A stretch of 35,132 bases of DNA. Source: Verrucomicrobiota bacterium. GTDB lineage: Bacteria; Verrucomicrobiota; Verrucomicrobiia; Limisphaerales; UBA1096. Made by a program: the position numbers and the translations under genes. Below the pieces are notes generated by a model. That model was not told where the DNA came from, searched no databases, and saw only the letters and a program-made list of their open reading frames with translations. The stretch is from the NCBI GenBank assembly GCA_014382705.1, contig JACNJE010000113.1, positions 1 through 35,132 on the forward strand, in the 5' to 3' direction. Of this stretch, positions 14,815 through 21,096 are shown in pieces (position 1 is the stretch's first letter; every line of letters starts with the position of its first letter).

Positions 14815-16992
14815 TCAGAGCCGGAAGGCAGCCACGGCCTTGAGCACGAACTCGCTTTCGCGCAACGAGAACAGGCGGTCGTCGTCGCCGTAGTTTTGTC
14901 GCAGGACGATGTGGAACTTCTTGCCGGGCTGGAACTCCCAGTAGTAGCGGGTGTTGTAGCCGACCGACTTGGAGATTGAGTCGTACTGGACGAGGTGCGA
15001 CCAGCCCATGTCGGGCGTGAAGTTGACCCGCGCCCGGCCGGAGACGATGTGGGCGTCAAAGTCCAGCTCCGGCAGCTCGAACCGGTTGTACGAATACTCG
15101 AGGCGCAGGTTCAGCCACTTGACCGGGTCGAGGCCCAGCTCAAGATAGGCGGTCTGTTTGTCGCCGTGGTACCACTCGCCGACCGTGTATCCGATGTCGC
15201 CGCGCAGCATGCCCGACTCCTTCAATTCAAAGTCGATCGTGTAGTCGGTTGTCCAATATTCGTCCGCGGGCACGACCGCCCCGCCGGAGATCTCGAAGTC
15301 CTGCTCCGGCCGGTCATATTCCCGGTCGATCTTGAAGTAAAACTCGTAGCCGGACTCAAAATCGAGAAATGGCAGGTAGAAACTGTGCCGCTGCGACTCG
15401 ATGTCGTTGTCTAGCGTGGTGTAGAGGGAATTCCTGTAGCTCAGGTTGTATCTGCGCAGCCAGTCGATGTTCTCCGGTCGCGGCCGGTAGGAGATCCACG
15501 AGCTGAGGTTGCGGATGCCGGTGCGCCGGGTGTAGCCAAGCTTGGGCTGGAAGCTTTCACCAACCTCGTAGAACGACAGGCCGGTATCGACCAAGTCATT
15601 CGGATAAGTGAGGCTGCCGCCGTAAACTTGGCTCCAGTCGGACGACTCGTCATAATTTGCCAGGGCGTAGACGCTGGCCCGGAGCGTCTTGTCGGTGAGG
15701 AAGCTGGTGGTGCGGTAGTTGAAATCGGTACCGATGAGGTAGGCGTCGTCGTCGGAGTTGGGATCGCCGATGGTGGTGATGAGACCGATCGACGACTGCT
15801 CAAGCACGTTCCGGGAGAGTCGCGCGACGAACACGTTCTGGTCCCCGATCTCGTCGTGCCCGTCCACCTGCGCGTCGATGAGGCCGATGTTGTAATTGCC
15901 GATCCGTCCGGTCACCTTGGTGGCAAGATCGATGGGCACCGGCCTCCGGTGTTGGGTGAGGCCGATTCGGCGGCTGAAGAACGGGATGGTCGGGACGGAT
16001 CCTCTGCGGGACAATGACCCGAACTGGAAGAGGCCGGAGTCCCGGAGGAAAAAATCGCGTTTCTCGGGATAAAACAGCGAAAAACGGCTGAAATTGAGCT
16101 GTCGGGAGTCCACCTCCGTCTCGGCGAAATCGGTGTTCACCGACAGGCTGGCGGCGAGGTTCGGCGCGAGCTTGTAGCTGAGGTCGCCGCCAAAATCGCC
16201 CAGTGTGCTGCCATCGCCCGAGTCGTGATCGTGTCGGTATTTGCCCATGCCGTAAGGCAAGAACTCCCATTTTGAGACTTGTCGGAGATCGTTCAGGCCG
16301 CGGATCTCACCGGCGTCGGACACGCTCGAGGTCCAGAGCTGGCGCGGCGGATTGTGCCAGCGGCCGATCTCGTTTTTCCGGCGGATGTTGCGGGAGATGT
16401 TGAACCCCCACACGGTCTTGTCGGGGTCGAATGAGATCGAGTTGAACGGGATGGCGATCTCGCTGAACCACCCCTCGCCGGTGATGCGGCTTTTGCAATT
16501 CCAGATCGCGTCCCAACTGCCGCCGGTGTACGAGTTGTTAATGATCAAGCCGTCCCAGCGGCTGCCGTTCGGGTTGGTGGCGAACGCGTAGCCGTTGCGG
16601 TAATCGAGGAACGAGTCGATCGCGATGTAGAGGTAATCATCCTCGTACGGGTAGTCGTCGCGCGTCATGCTCCGCGCGATGATCTTGTCCGGGTCCGAGT
16701 CGAAGCACCACACGCCGAGATACAGCGCCTTGTCGTCGTACAACACGCGAAACTCGGTGCGCTCGGTGATCGGCTCTCCCTCATCGGGATCCTGCTGCAG
16801 GAAGTCGCCCGCGACCGGCGCGCGCTGCCAGACCGCCTCGTCGAGCACGCCGTCGATCACCGGCGGCTGCGCCACGCGCAGGGCCGTGATGGAAGGGCGC
16901 GGTCTGGTCTGGCTTGCAGACGACTCGTCAGCGGCCAAGGCGGAGCCCGTGAAGCCAGCCAACGCGGCTCCAAGGTAATACAGTTTTCTCAT
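14815..16992 (-). CDS. CBM9-like / DUF5916 outer-membrane beta-barrel protein
   Basis: This 725-residue exported protein has a signal peptide (MRKLYYLGAALAGFTGSALA). A family-9 carbohydrate-binding-like domain spans about 38-220 (PPVIDGVLDEAVWQRAPVAGDF, LYDDKALYLGVWCFD, GWFSEIAIPFNSISF). The DUF5916 region from about 235 to the end begins with ELPYGMG-like and SVNTDFAETEVDSRQLNFSRF segments and continues as alternating polar/hydrophobic strands ending in aromatic-plus-basic FRL, typical of an outer-membrane barrel. The family is assumed to bind or move sugars or other ligands at the outer membrane, but this is unproven. The gene has no perfect palindrome copy, yet both flanks do. It lies downstream of nadE across a 317-bp structured gap, so it is probably transcribed separately. 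Confidence 0.85.
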   Translation of the reverse strand: MRKLYYLGAALAGFTGSALAADESSASQTRPRPSITALRVAQPPVIDGVLDEAVWQRAPVAGDFLQQDPDEGEPITERTEFRVLYDDKALYLGVWCFDSDPDKIIARSMTRDDYPYEDDYLYIAIDSFLDYRNGYAFATNPNGSRWDGLIINNSYTGGSWDAIWNCKSRITGEGWFSEIAIPFNSISFDPDKTVWGFNISRNIRRKNEIGRWHNPPRQLWTSSVSDAGEIRGLNDLRQVSKWEFLPYGMGKYRHDHDSGDGSTLGDFGGDLSYKLAPNLAASLSVNTDFAETEVDSRQLNFSRFSLFYPEKRDFFLRDSGLFQFGSLSRRGSVPTIPFFSRRIGLTQHRRPVPIDLATKVTGRIGNYNIGLIDAQVDGHDEIGDQNVFVARLSRNVLEQSSIGLITTIGDPNSDDDAYLIGTDFNYRTTSFLTDKTLRASVYALANYDESSDWSQVYGGSLTYPNDLVDTGLSFYEVGESFQPKLGYTRRTGIRNLSSWISYRPRPENIDWLRRYNLSYRNSLYTTLDNDIESQRHSFYLPFLDFESGYEFYFKIDREYDRPEQDFEISGGAVVPADEYWTTDYTIDFELKESGMLRGDIGYTVGEWYHGDKQTAYLELGLDPVKWLNLRLEYSYNRFELPELDFDAHIVSGRARVNFTPDMGWSHLVQYDSISKSVGYNTRYYWEFQPGKKFHIVLRQNYGDDDRLFSLRESEFVLKAVAAFRL

Positions 16993-17102
16993 TCAGGGTG
17001 AACAGGTGCCGGCCGGGGTTGCCCGGATTTGGCCAAGCCGCGGCAAGGGACGCGCGAGCCTGCCGTTGCATTCAGGAAAAACAAGCAGAACCTGTTACAG
17101 CC

Positions 17103-17125
17103 CGCTTGGCCAAGCGCTTGGCCGA
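17103..17125. repeat. Double-unit palindrome
   Basis: CGCTTGGCCAAGCGCTTGGCC runs from 17104. It contains the perfect 16-bp palindrome GGCCAAGCGCTTGGCC and the perfect core at 17106-17113. It can fold as a 6-bp stem with GCGC loop. It is intergenic, between nadE and the DUF5916 gene. Confidence 0.7.
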
Positions 17126-17161
17126 AGGAGGAAACCGCGAATGAACGCGAATTATGTTGGT

Positions 17162-17258
17162 GGGGAGAGCACGCGGCCCGCGTGCTCGCCTTGGCGGCCC
17201 GCCAAGGCGTCAATTCGGCGAGCCGCCGAATGGCACACGCGAGCCGCGTATGCTCCCC
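17162..17258 (-). repeat. Four consecutive triloop hairpins closed by an outer stem
   Basis: Forward-strand arms: GAGCACGCG (17167-17175) with CGCGTGCTC (17179-17187), loop GCC; CGCCTTGGCG (17187-17196) with CGCCAAGGCG (17200-17209), loop GCC; ATTCGGCG (17213-17220) with CGCCGAAT (17224-17231), loop AGC; GCACACGCG (17233-17241) with CGCGTATGC (17245-17253), loop AGC. GGGGA (17162-17166) pairs with TCCCC (17254-17258) and closes the set. Three stems are perfect. The single C-A mismatch in the fourth becomes a U-G pair if the reverse strand is transcribed, which is the direction of nadE upstream. The outer hairpins share an ACGCG/CGCGT core and the inner ones differ. It may be a mobile hairpin element or a structured 3' UTR; I know no named family for it. 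Confidence 0.75.
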
Positions 17259-17309
17259 GATCGACTGAGCGCTTGGCCAAGCGGGGTGTGTCGTCGCGGT
17301 TGAACACCG

Positions 17310-18941
17310 TCACGCGAAGCGCTTGGCCACCGGGATGCGGCGGCCGACGCCGAACGCCTTGCTGGTCACCTTGATGCCGGGCGCGGCTTGGCGGCGCTTG
17401 TACTCGTTGAGATTGATCAGCCGGATAATCCGCTCAACCGTCGCCTCGTCGTGGCCGGAGGCGACGATCGCCCCGGCGTCCTGCCCGTCCACCACGTACG
17501 CCTCGAGAATGCTGTCGAGCACGTCGTACGGCGGCAGCGAATCCTGGTCGAGCTGATCCGGCCGCAGCTCCGCCGAGGGCGGCTTGGTGATCGTCGATTC
17601 CGGGAGGATCTCCCGCTCGCGATTGATCCACCGGGCCAGGCTGTAAACCTTGGTTTTGGGCAAATCACTGATCACGGCCAGGCCGCCGCACATGTCGCCG
17701 TACAGCGTGCAGTAGCCGACCGCCAGCTCGCTCTTGTTGCCGGTGGTCAGCAGCAGCGAGCCGAACTTGTTGGACATCGACATGAGGATGTTGCCCCGGA
17801 GGCGCGCCTGCATGTTCTCCTCAGTCGTGTCCTCGTCCAGCCCCTCGAAGATGCCGCCGAGCTGCGACTTGAGTTGCTCGAACACCGGCTCGATCGGCAC
17901 GACGTCGTACCGGATGCCCAGCGCCGTGGCCAGCGTCTCGGCGTCGTCGAGGCTGCCTTGCGACGAGTATTGCGACGGCATGGCCACGCCGCGGACGTTT
18001 TCCGCGCCCAGCGCCTCGACGGCGACTGCCGCCGTCACCGCCGAGTCGATCCCGCCGCTCAACCCGATGACCGCCGAGGCGAAGCCGCACTTGTGCAGGT
18101 AGTCGCGCACGCCCAGCGAGAGCGCCCGGAAAATCTTCTCGTTGTCGTCGGAGGTGTCGCCCGACTTCGGCTCGATCGTCTCCGTGTCGATGAGCAGCAG
18201 ATCCTCCGCGAACATCGCGCCGCTGGCGCCAAGCACGCCGTGGCCGTTGTAATATTGGCTGCCGCCGTCGAACACCAGTTCGTCGTTTCCGCCGACGAGG
18301 TTGCAGTACACCACCGGGCAGCCGCACTTGGCCGAGAGTTGTGAAAGCAGCACGTGCCGGCTGTGCTCCTTGCCGAGGCTCCACGGCGAGGCGGAGAGGT
18401 TGAGCAGCAGCTCCGCCCCGGCCTCGGCCAATTCGTCGGCGGGGCGGCGGTCGTAACGGCGGTCGTGCAGGAACACCTCGTCGTTCCAGATGTCCTCGCA
18501 AATGGTGATGCCCACTTTCGTGCCGAGAATCTCCACCGGCGTGTTGTCGGTCGCCGGCTCAAAGTAGCGGTCCTCGTCGAACACGTCGTAAGTCGGCAGC
18601 AGGGTCTTGTGGCGGACGGCGGTCACCTGGCCGTTGTGCAGCACGGCGGCGGCGTTTTTCGCGGGGCGGCCGGAGTCGGTCTCGTTGGCGGCGGCGTAGC
18701 CGACGACGGCGACCGCCTTGCCGCCGCGCTTGGCCAAGCGCTCGAGCGCCGTTTGGGATTGCCGGAGGAACGCCGGCTTGGCCAGCAGGTCGCGCGGCGG
18801 GTAGCCGCACAGCGCCAGCTCCGGCAGCACGATCAGTTCCGCGCCGGCCTCGTCGGCACGCCGCCAGGCGTCGGCGATCTTGTCGGTATTCCCGTCGAAA
18901 TCACCGACGGTGGTGTTGATCTGTGCGATGGCAATCTTCAT
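17310..18941 (-). CDS. nadE: Glutamine-dependent NAD+ synthetase
   Basis: The enzyme amidates nicotinic acid adenine dinucleotide to NAD+ using ammonia cut from glutamine. The 543-residue chain has an N-terminal nitrilase-type glutaminase domain with the catalytic triad E41 (LPELALCGYPPRD), K112 (HKTLLPTYDVFDE) and C148 (GITICEDIW). The synthetase domain begins near 270 with the PP-loop SGGIDSA at 295-301, followed by TGNKSELAVGYCTLYGD and the C-terminal KRRQAAPGIKVTSKAFG. I chose the ATG at 18941, which starts MKIAIAQINTTVGDFDGN as in homologues; a TTG 15 bp upstream lies inside a palindrome and is less likely. A palindrome copy (18949-18956) occupies the place of the ribosome binding site, and no clear Shine-Dalgarno is present. 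Another copy encodes LAKRGG in a surface-like region near residue 70. Confidence 0.97.
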   Translation of the reverse strand: MKIAIAQINTTVGDFDGNTDKIADAWRRADEAGAELIVLPELALCGYPPRDLLAKPAFLRQSQTALERLAKRGGKAVAVVGYAAANETDSGRPAKNAAAVLHNGQVTAVRHKTLLPTYDVFDEDRYFEPATDNTPVEILGTKVGITICEDIWNDEVFLHDRRYDRRPADELAEAGAELLLNLSASPWSLGKEHSRHVLLSQLSAKCGCPVVYCNLVGGNDELVFDGGSQYYNGHGVLGASGAMFAEDLLLIDTETIEPKSGDTSDDNEKIFRALSLGVRDYLHKCGFASAVIGLSGGIDSAVTAAVAVEALGAENVRGVAMPSQYSSQGSLDDAETLATALGIRYDVVPIEPVFEQLKSQLGGIFEGLDEDTTEENMQARLRGNILMSMSNKFGSLLLTTGNKSELAVGYCTLYGDMCGGLAVISDLPKTKVYSLARWINREREILPESTITKPPSAELRPDQLDQDSLPPYDVLDSILEAYVVDGQDAGAIVASGHDEATVERIIRLINLNEYKRRQAAPGIKVTSKAFGVGRRIPVAKRFA

Positions 18942-18946
18942 TTGCC

Positions 18947-18958
18947 GCTTGGCCAAGT
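18947..18958. repeat. Palindrome in the nadE translation-initiation region
   Basis: CGCTTGGCCAAG (core 18949-18956) ends about 8 bases upstream of the nadE ATG. It fills the window where a ribosome binding site would be expected. A second copy (core 19001-19008) lies about 50 bp further upstream. Pairing between the two copies on the transcript could hide or expose the start; this is inference. Confidence 0.55.
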
Positions 18959-19064
18959 TTATCGGCGAACTGCTTGTGGCGGAAGGAAGAACCGACGCGC
19001 TTGGCCAAGGTGAATGCGTGGTTTTGTCTCTTGACCGGCCGTTTGCAGGCGTTACCTTTTCGCC

Positions 19065-19340
19065 GTGCCAAGGGGCAGCAAAAAGAAAAAGTCAGTGATG
19101 CTGGGGCTCGGGATGGATTCCGACGGCCATAAGCGCGTCACCACCGGCGACAATTTTGTCATCGCCGGGGGAACGCAGGACACGCACGACCAGATGACGG
19201 AGAAGGTCGTCAAGATCAACGAGAAACTCACCGAGCGCGGCAAGTGCCTCAACACGGTGGATCGCACCGAATTCAAGGACATCGCCGAGTCGGTCGGCCT
19301 CAAGGAGCAGCCCCCGCCGCCGGATCCGGGGAACAACTGA
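19065..19340 (+). CDS. Small uncharacterised protein, 91 residues
   Basis: I do not recognise the family. The predicted protein starts with a basic stretch (MPRGSKKKKS), then MLGLGMDSDGHKRVTTGDNFVIAGGTQDTHDQMTEKVVKINEKLTERG, and ends with a proline-rich tail. It has no signal peptide or membrane segment, and the TEKVVKINEKLTERGKCL part looks helical. I used the GTG at 19065; an ATG at 19098 would give a protein starting MLGLGMDSDG. It is supported by its coding-like composition and by the strong symmetric terminator 37 bp downstream. It stands alone on the forward strand between two reverse-strand genes. Confidence 0.65.
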   Translation: MPRGSKKKKSVMLGLGMDSDGHKRVTTGDNFVIAGGTQDTHDQMTEKVVKINEKLTERGKCLNTVDRTEFKDIAESVGLKEQPPPPDPGNN

Positions 19341-19368
19341 GTTCACCGGGACAAGTTCACCGGGACAA
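19341..19368. repeat. Perfect 14-bp tandem duplication
   Basis: GTTCACCGGGACAA occurs twice head-to-tail right after the stop codon of the 91-residue protein and just before the terminator. It is a short direct repeat of unknown meaning, probably a slippage duplication. Confidence 0.85.
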
Positions 19369-19376
19369 TTTGAAAC

Positions 19377-19406
19377 AAAAAAGGCGGCCGTTCGGCCGCC
19401 TTTTTT
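19377..19406. terminator. Symmetric bidirectional terminator between convergent genes
   Basis: AAAAAA-GGCGGCCG-TT-CGGCCGCC-TTTTTT: a perfect 8-bp GC stem with flanking A and T tracts, so it works on both strands. It sits between the forward 91-residue-protein gene (stop 19340) and the reverse glycogen-binding-like gene (stop 19436) and can end both transcripts. Confidence 0.92.
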
Positions 19407-19435
19407 CTGTTGATTTTTCTGTTGAAAACCGGGGC

Positions 19436-19744
19436 CTAACTGACGGCGATCAGCGAGACGCGTTCGTTCAGCTCGTTGCGCACGACGCCATTGGCGCTGG
19501 GATCGAGCACCGGCCTGCCGTCGATCAGGAACTGGTACCGGTGGTGCCCGTGGTGCAGGTCGATCTGCGTGTTCCACGAGCCGTCGAACTGCCGGTTCAT
19601 GGCGTGCGCGTCGCCGTTCCAGTCGTTGAAATCGCCGATCACGGAGACCTCCTGTGCGTCCGGGGCGATGCAGAGAAAGTTGACCGGCTTGGCCATTCCC
19701 TTGGCGGAATATCGCCCGTTCCCGTTATGCTGATTGTTTTCCAT
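19436..19744 (-). CDS. Small glycogen-binding-like (CBM48/AMPK-type) protein
   Basis: This 102-residue protein consists almost entirely of one early-set/CBM48-type domain. The key stretch is VSVIGDFNDWNGDAHAMNRQFDGSWNTQIDLHHGHHRYQFLIDGRPVLDPSANGVVRNELNERVSLI, matching the glycogen-binding domains of AMPK-beta and of branching-enzyme N-termini, with the W of FNDW and the W of GSWN placed to bind alpha-glucan. No enzyme domain is attached, so it may be a glycogen-associated accessory protein; this is inference. I chose the ATG at 19744 (MENNQHNGNGRYSAKG); an in-frame ATG at 19774 would add ten residues. It shares the symmetric terminator with the convergent small gene. Confidence 0.75.
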   Translation of the reverse strand: MENNQHNGNGRYSAKGMAKPVNFLCIAPDAQEVSVIGDFNDWNGDAHAMNRQFDGSWNTQIDLHHGHHRYQFLIDGRPVLDPSANGVVRNELNERVSLIAVS

Positions 19745-19844
19745 CCTTGCGAAAAGGCCCGGCGGAAGCGCCATCCTGATGGCCTTGGCCGGGCAAAGGC
19801 CGTGGAAAAAAACAAATCCCGGCCACCGGTGCAAGCGAAAAAAT

Positions 19845-19867
19845 AAAAAAGGCGGCCCAGCGCCGCC
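19845..19867 (-). terminator. Intrinsic terminator of the dehydrogenase transcript
   Basis: On the reverse strand GGCGGC-GCTGG-GCCGCC is followed by TTTTTTATTTTTT. It lies about 75 bp after the stop of the dehydrogenase gene, with the kissing-loop element between them. Confidence 0.85.
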
Positions 19868-19883
19868 GATGTGTTGGATGGGC

Positions 19884-19934
19884 GGGACGGGTTCCACCCC
19901 GTCCCAATTTGGGGAGCGAGGTGGAACTCGCCCC
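19884..19934 (-). repeat. Paired hairpins with complementary loops
   Basis: Hairpin 1 has arms GGGACGGG (19884-19891) and CCCGTCCC (19898-19905) with loop TTCCAC. Hairpin 2 has arms GGAGCGAG (19913-19920) and CTCGCCCC (19927-19934) with loop GTGGAA. The two six-base loops are exact reverse complements, so a kissing interaction is possible. Hairpin 2 has one A-C mismatch on the forward strand that becomes G-U if the reverse strand is transcribed. The element lies in the 3' UTR of the reverse-strand dehydrogenase gene, just before its terminator. Confidence 0.7.
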
Positions 19935-19941
19935 TCCCGGC

Positions 19942-20826
19942 TCAGGCGGTGCGGCCCTTGAAGGTCAACTCGGCCACGCCGGACTTGTCCAGTTCGCCGA
20001 TGCCTTTCTCGATCATCGTGTCGAACTGCCCCTTGGAGGCGGCGGCCATCGGGAGGTTCAGCCCCTCCGCTTGGCCAAGCGCCAGCGCGATGCCGGAGTC
20101 TTTCGCGGCGTGCGCGCCGGAGAAGTAGCATTCATGGTCGCGGTCGCGCATGTCCTCGCCGTCGGTCTCGAGCACGCGGGAGTTGGCACCGGTTTGGGAG
20201 AAAATCTCCATCACCATGTTCAGGTCGAGGCCAAGCGCGTCGGCCAGGCCCAGCCCCTCGGCCAAGCCGGCGGTGTTGATGTTCATCACCATGTTGACGA
20301 GCGCCTTCACCTGCGCGGCTTTGCCGGCCTCGCCGACGTAGCGTTTGTTGACGGACAATTTGCCGAGCAATGCCTCCACCTTGTCGTAGGTGGCCTTGGC
20401 GCCGCCGAGCATCAAATACAGCGTGCCGTCGCGGGCCTGGGTGATGCTGGAGGCCATGCAGCCCTCGAGCGACTCCGCGCCGGCCGCCTTGGCCAGGCCC
20501 TCGACCTCGACGTGCACCGCCGGGCTGATCGTGGCGCAGTTGATGAATACGCGCCCCTCGGCGCCGGTCAGCAGGCTGTCGCCCTCGCTGGCGAAGATCG
20601 TGCGCATCGAGGCGTCGTCGATCACCACGGTGATGATGACATCCGACCACTCGGTCACCTGCGCCAGGGTCGTGGCGGCGGTGGTGCCGAGTTCGGCGGC
20701 CAACTCGGTGGCGGCTTCGCTGCGGATGTCGTACACGGCGGAGACGTCGTATCCGCAATCCTTCAGCCGGCGTGCCATGTTCGCGCCCATGCGGCCGACT
20801 CCGACAAATCCTACTTTTTGAGACAT
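19942..20826 (-). CDS. 3-hydroxyisobutyrate dehydrogenase family oxidoreductase
   Basis: This 294-residue NAD(P)-dependent beta-hydroxyacid dehydrogenase has a Rossmann motif near the N-terminus (GFVGVGRMGANMARRL, residues 6-21), a substrate-binding region ATISPAVHVE...GCMASSITQARDGTLYLMLGG (about 98-142), the catalytic lysine region GEAGKAAQVKALVNMV with K174 and N178, and the C-terminal helical domain ending in AAKDSGIALALGQAEGLNLP. Family substrates include 3-hydroxyisobutyrate, tartronate semialdehyde and related acids; sequence alone does not decide. The usual DAPVSGG motif is altered to EGCMASS, so a non-standard substrate is possible. A perfect palindrome copy encodes the LGQA in ALALGQAEG. 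Its 3' UTR holds the kissing-loop element and a terminator. Confidence 0.9.
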   Translation of the reverse strand: MSQKVGFVGVGRMGANMARRLKDCGYDVSAVYDIRSEAATELAAELGTTAATTLAQVTEWSDVIITVVIDDASMRTIFASEGDSLLTGAEGRVFINCATISPAVHVEVEGLAKAAGAESLEGCMASSITQARDGTLYLMLGGAKATYDKVEALLGKLSVNKRYVGEAGKAAQVKALVNMVMNINTAGLAEGLGLADALGLDLNMVMEIFSQTGANSRVLETDGEDMRDRDHECYFSGAHAAKDSGIALALGQAEGLNLPMAAASKGQFDTMIEKGIGELDKSGVAELTFKGRTA

Positions 20827-20941
20827 GATACTGGTATTGTTTTGCTGGTTAAAAAAGACCGGAAGGCGGCGTGGCCACCCTCAGAAATCGGTGTGCGAAA
20901 AAGCATAGTCAAACCGCTGTAACGGCGCACGCCCTTTTTAA

Positions 20942-20968
20942 ACGCAGAGGACGCAGACGGCGCAGAGC
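20942..20968. repeat. Degenerate ACGCAGAGG tandem repeats
   Basis: Three consecutive 9-bp units, ACGCAGAGG, ACGCAGACG and GCGCAGAGC, lead directly into the nested inverted repeat. From memory, strings of this ACGCAGAGG type recur in intergenic DNA of Verrucomicrobiota; I cannot check this here. Confidence 0.65.
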
Positions 20969-21062
20969 GTCTTGGAGTGCGGCGCTGCCGCGCCGCTTTC
21001 AGCCAAAACAAACTCCCCGTAAGCGATCCAAAGCGGCGCGCAGCGCCGCACTCCACGACGCT
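20966..21062. repeat. 97-bp nested inverted repeat (MITE- or REP-like)
   Basis: The left arm (20973-20999, from TGGAGTGCGGCGC to CGCCGCTTT) is the reverse complement of the right arm (21030-21055, from AAAGCGGCGC to GCACTCCA) except for one missing base. AGCGTC (20966-20971) and GACGCT (21057-21062) extend the arms across one mismatch. Each arm is also self-complementary: GCGGCGC-TGCC-GCGCCGC on the left and GCGGCGC-GCA-GCGCCGC on the right. A 30-base centre separates them. The form is that of a miniature palindromic repeat, possibly mobile. No transposase is nearby. Confidence 0.8.
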
Positions 21063-21096
21063 GCCGCGACGAGGCGATGCGCCTGGCTGCGGCGGC

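Larger units (their letters stand above)
16993..17309. other. 317-bp intergenic region with palindromes and a hairpin array
   Basis: No gene is supported here. The stretch holds four palindrome cores or near-cores (17029-17036, 17106-17113 with an adjoining half at 17115-17122, and 17273-17280) and the four-hairpin element at 17162-17258. The promoter of the DUF5916 gene should lie in its left part, but no convincing -35/-10 pair stands out. Confidence 0.6.
20827..21096. other. Intergenic region with repeat element upstream of the dehydrogenase
   Basis: This 270-bp gap between two reverse-strand genes contains no supported gene. From 20942 to 21062 it is occupied by short tandem repeats and a nested inverted repeat, described separately. 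The promoter of the dehydrogenase gene should lie in 20827-20940, where the sequence is less GC-rich, but I see no convincing consensus pair. Confidence 0.6.

Noticed and set aside
17162..17258. A tRNA in the four-hairpin element
   Set aside because: The layout has four consecutive triloop stems and no TTCGA-type arm, no anticodon-loop pattern and no acceptor stem of seven pairs.
17029..17268. Short forward frame across the palindromes and hairpin array
   Set aside because: The open frame is created by the repeats; no ribosome binding site or homology-like pattern.
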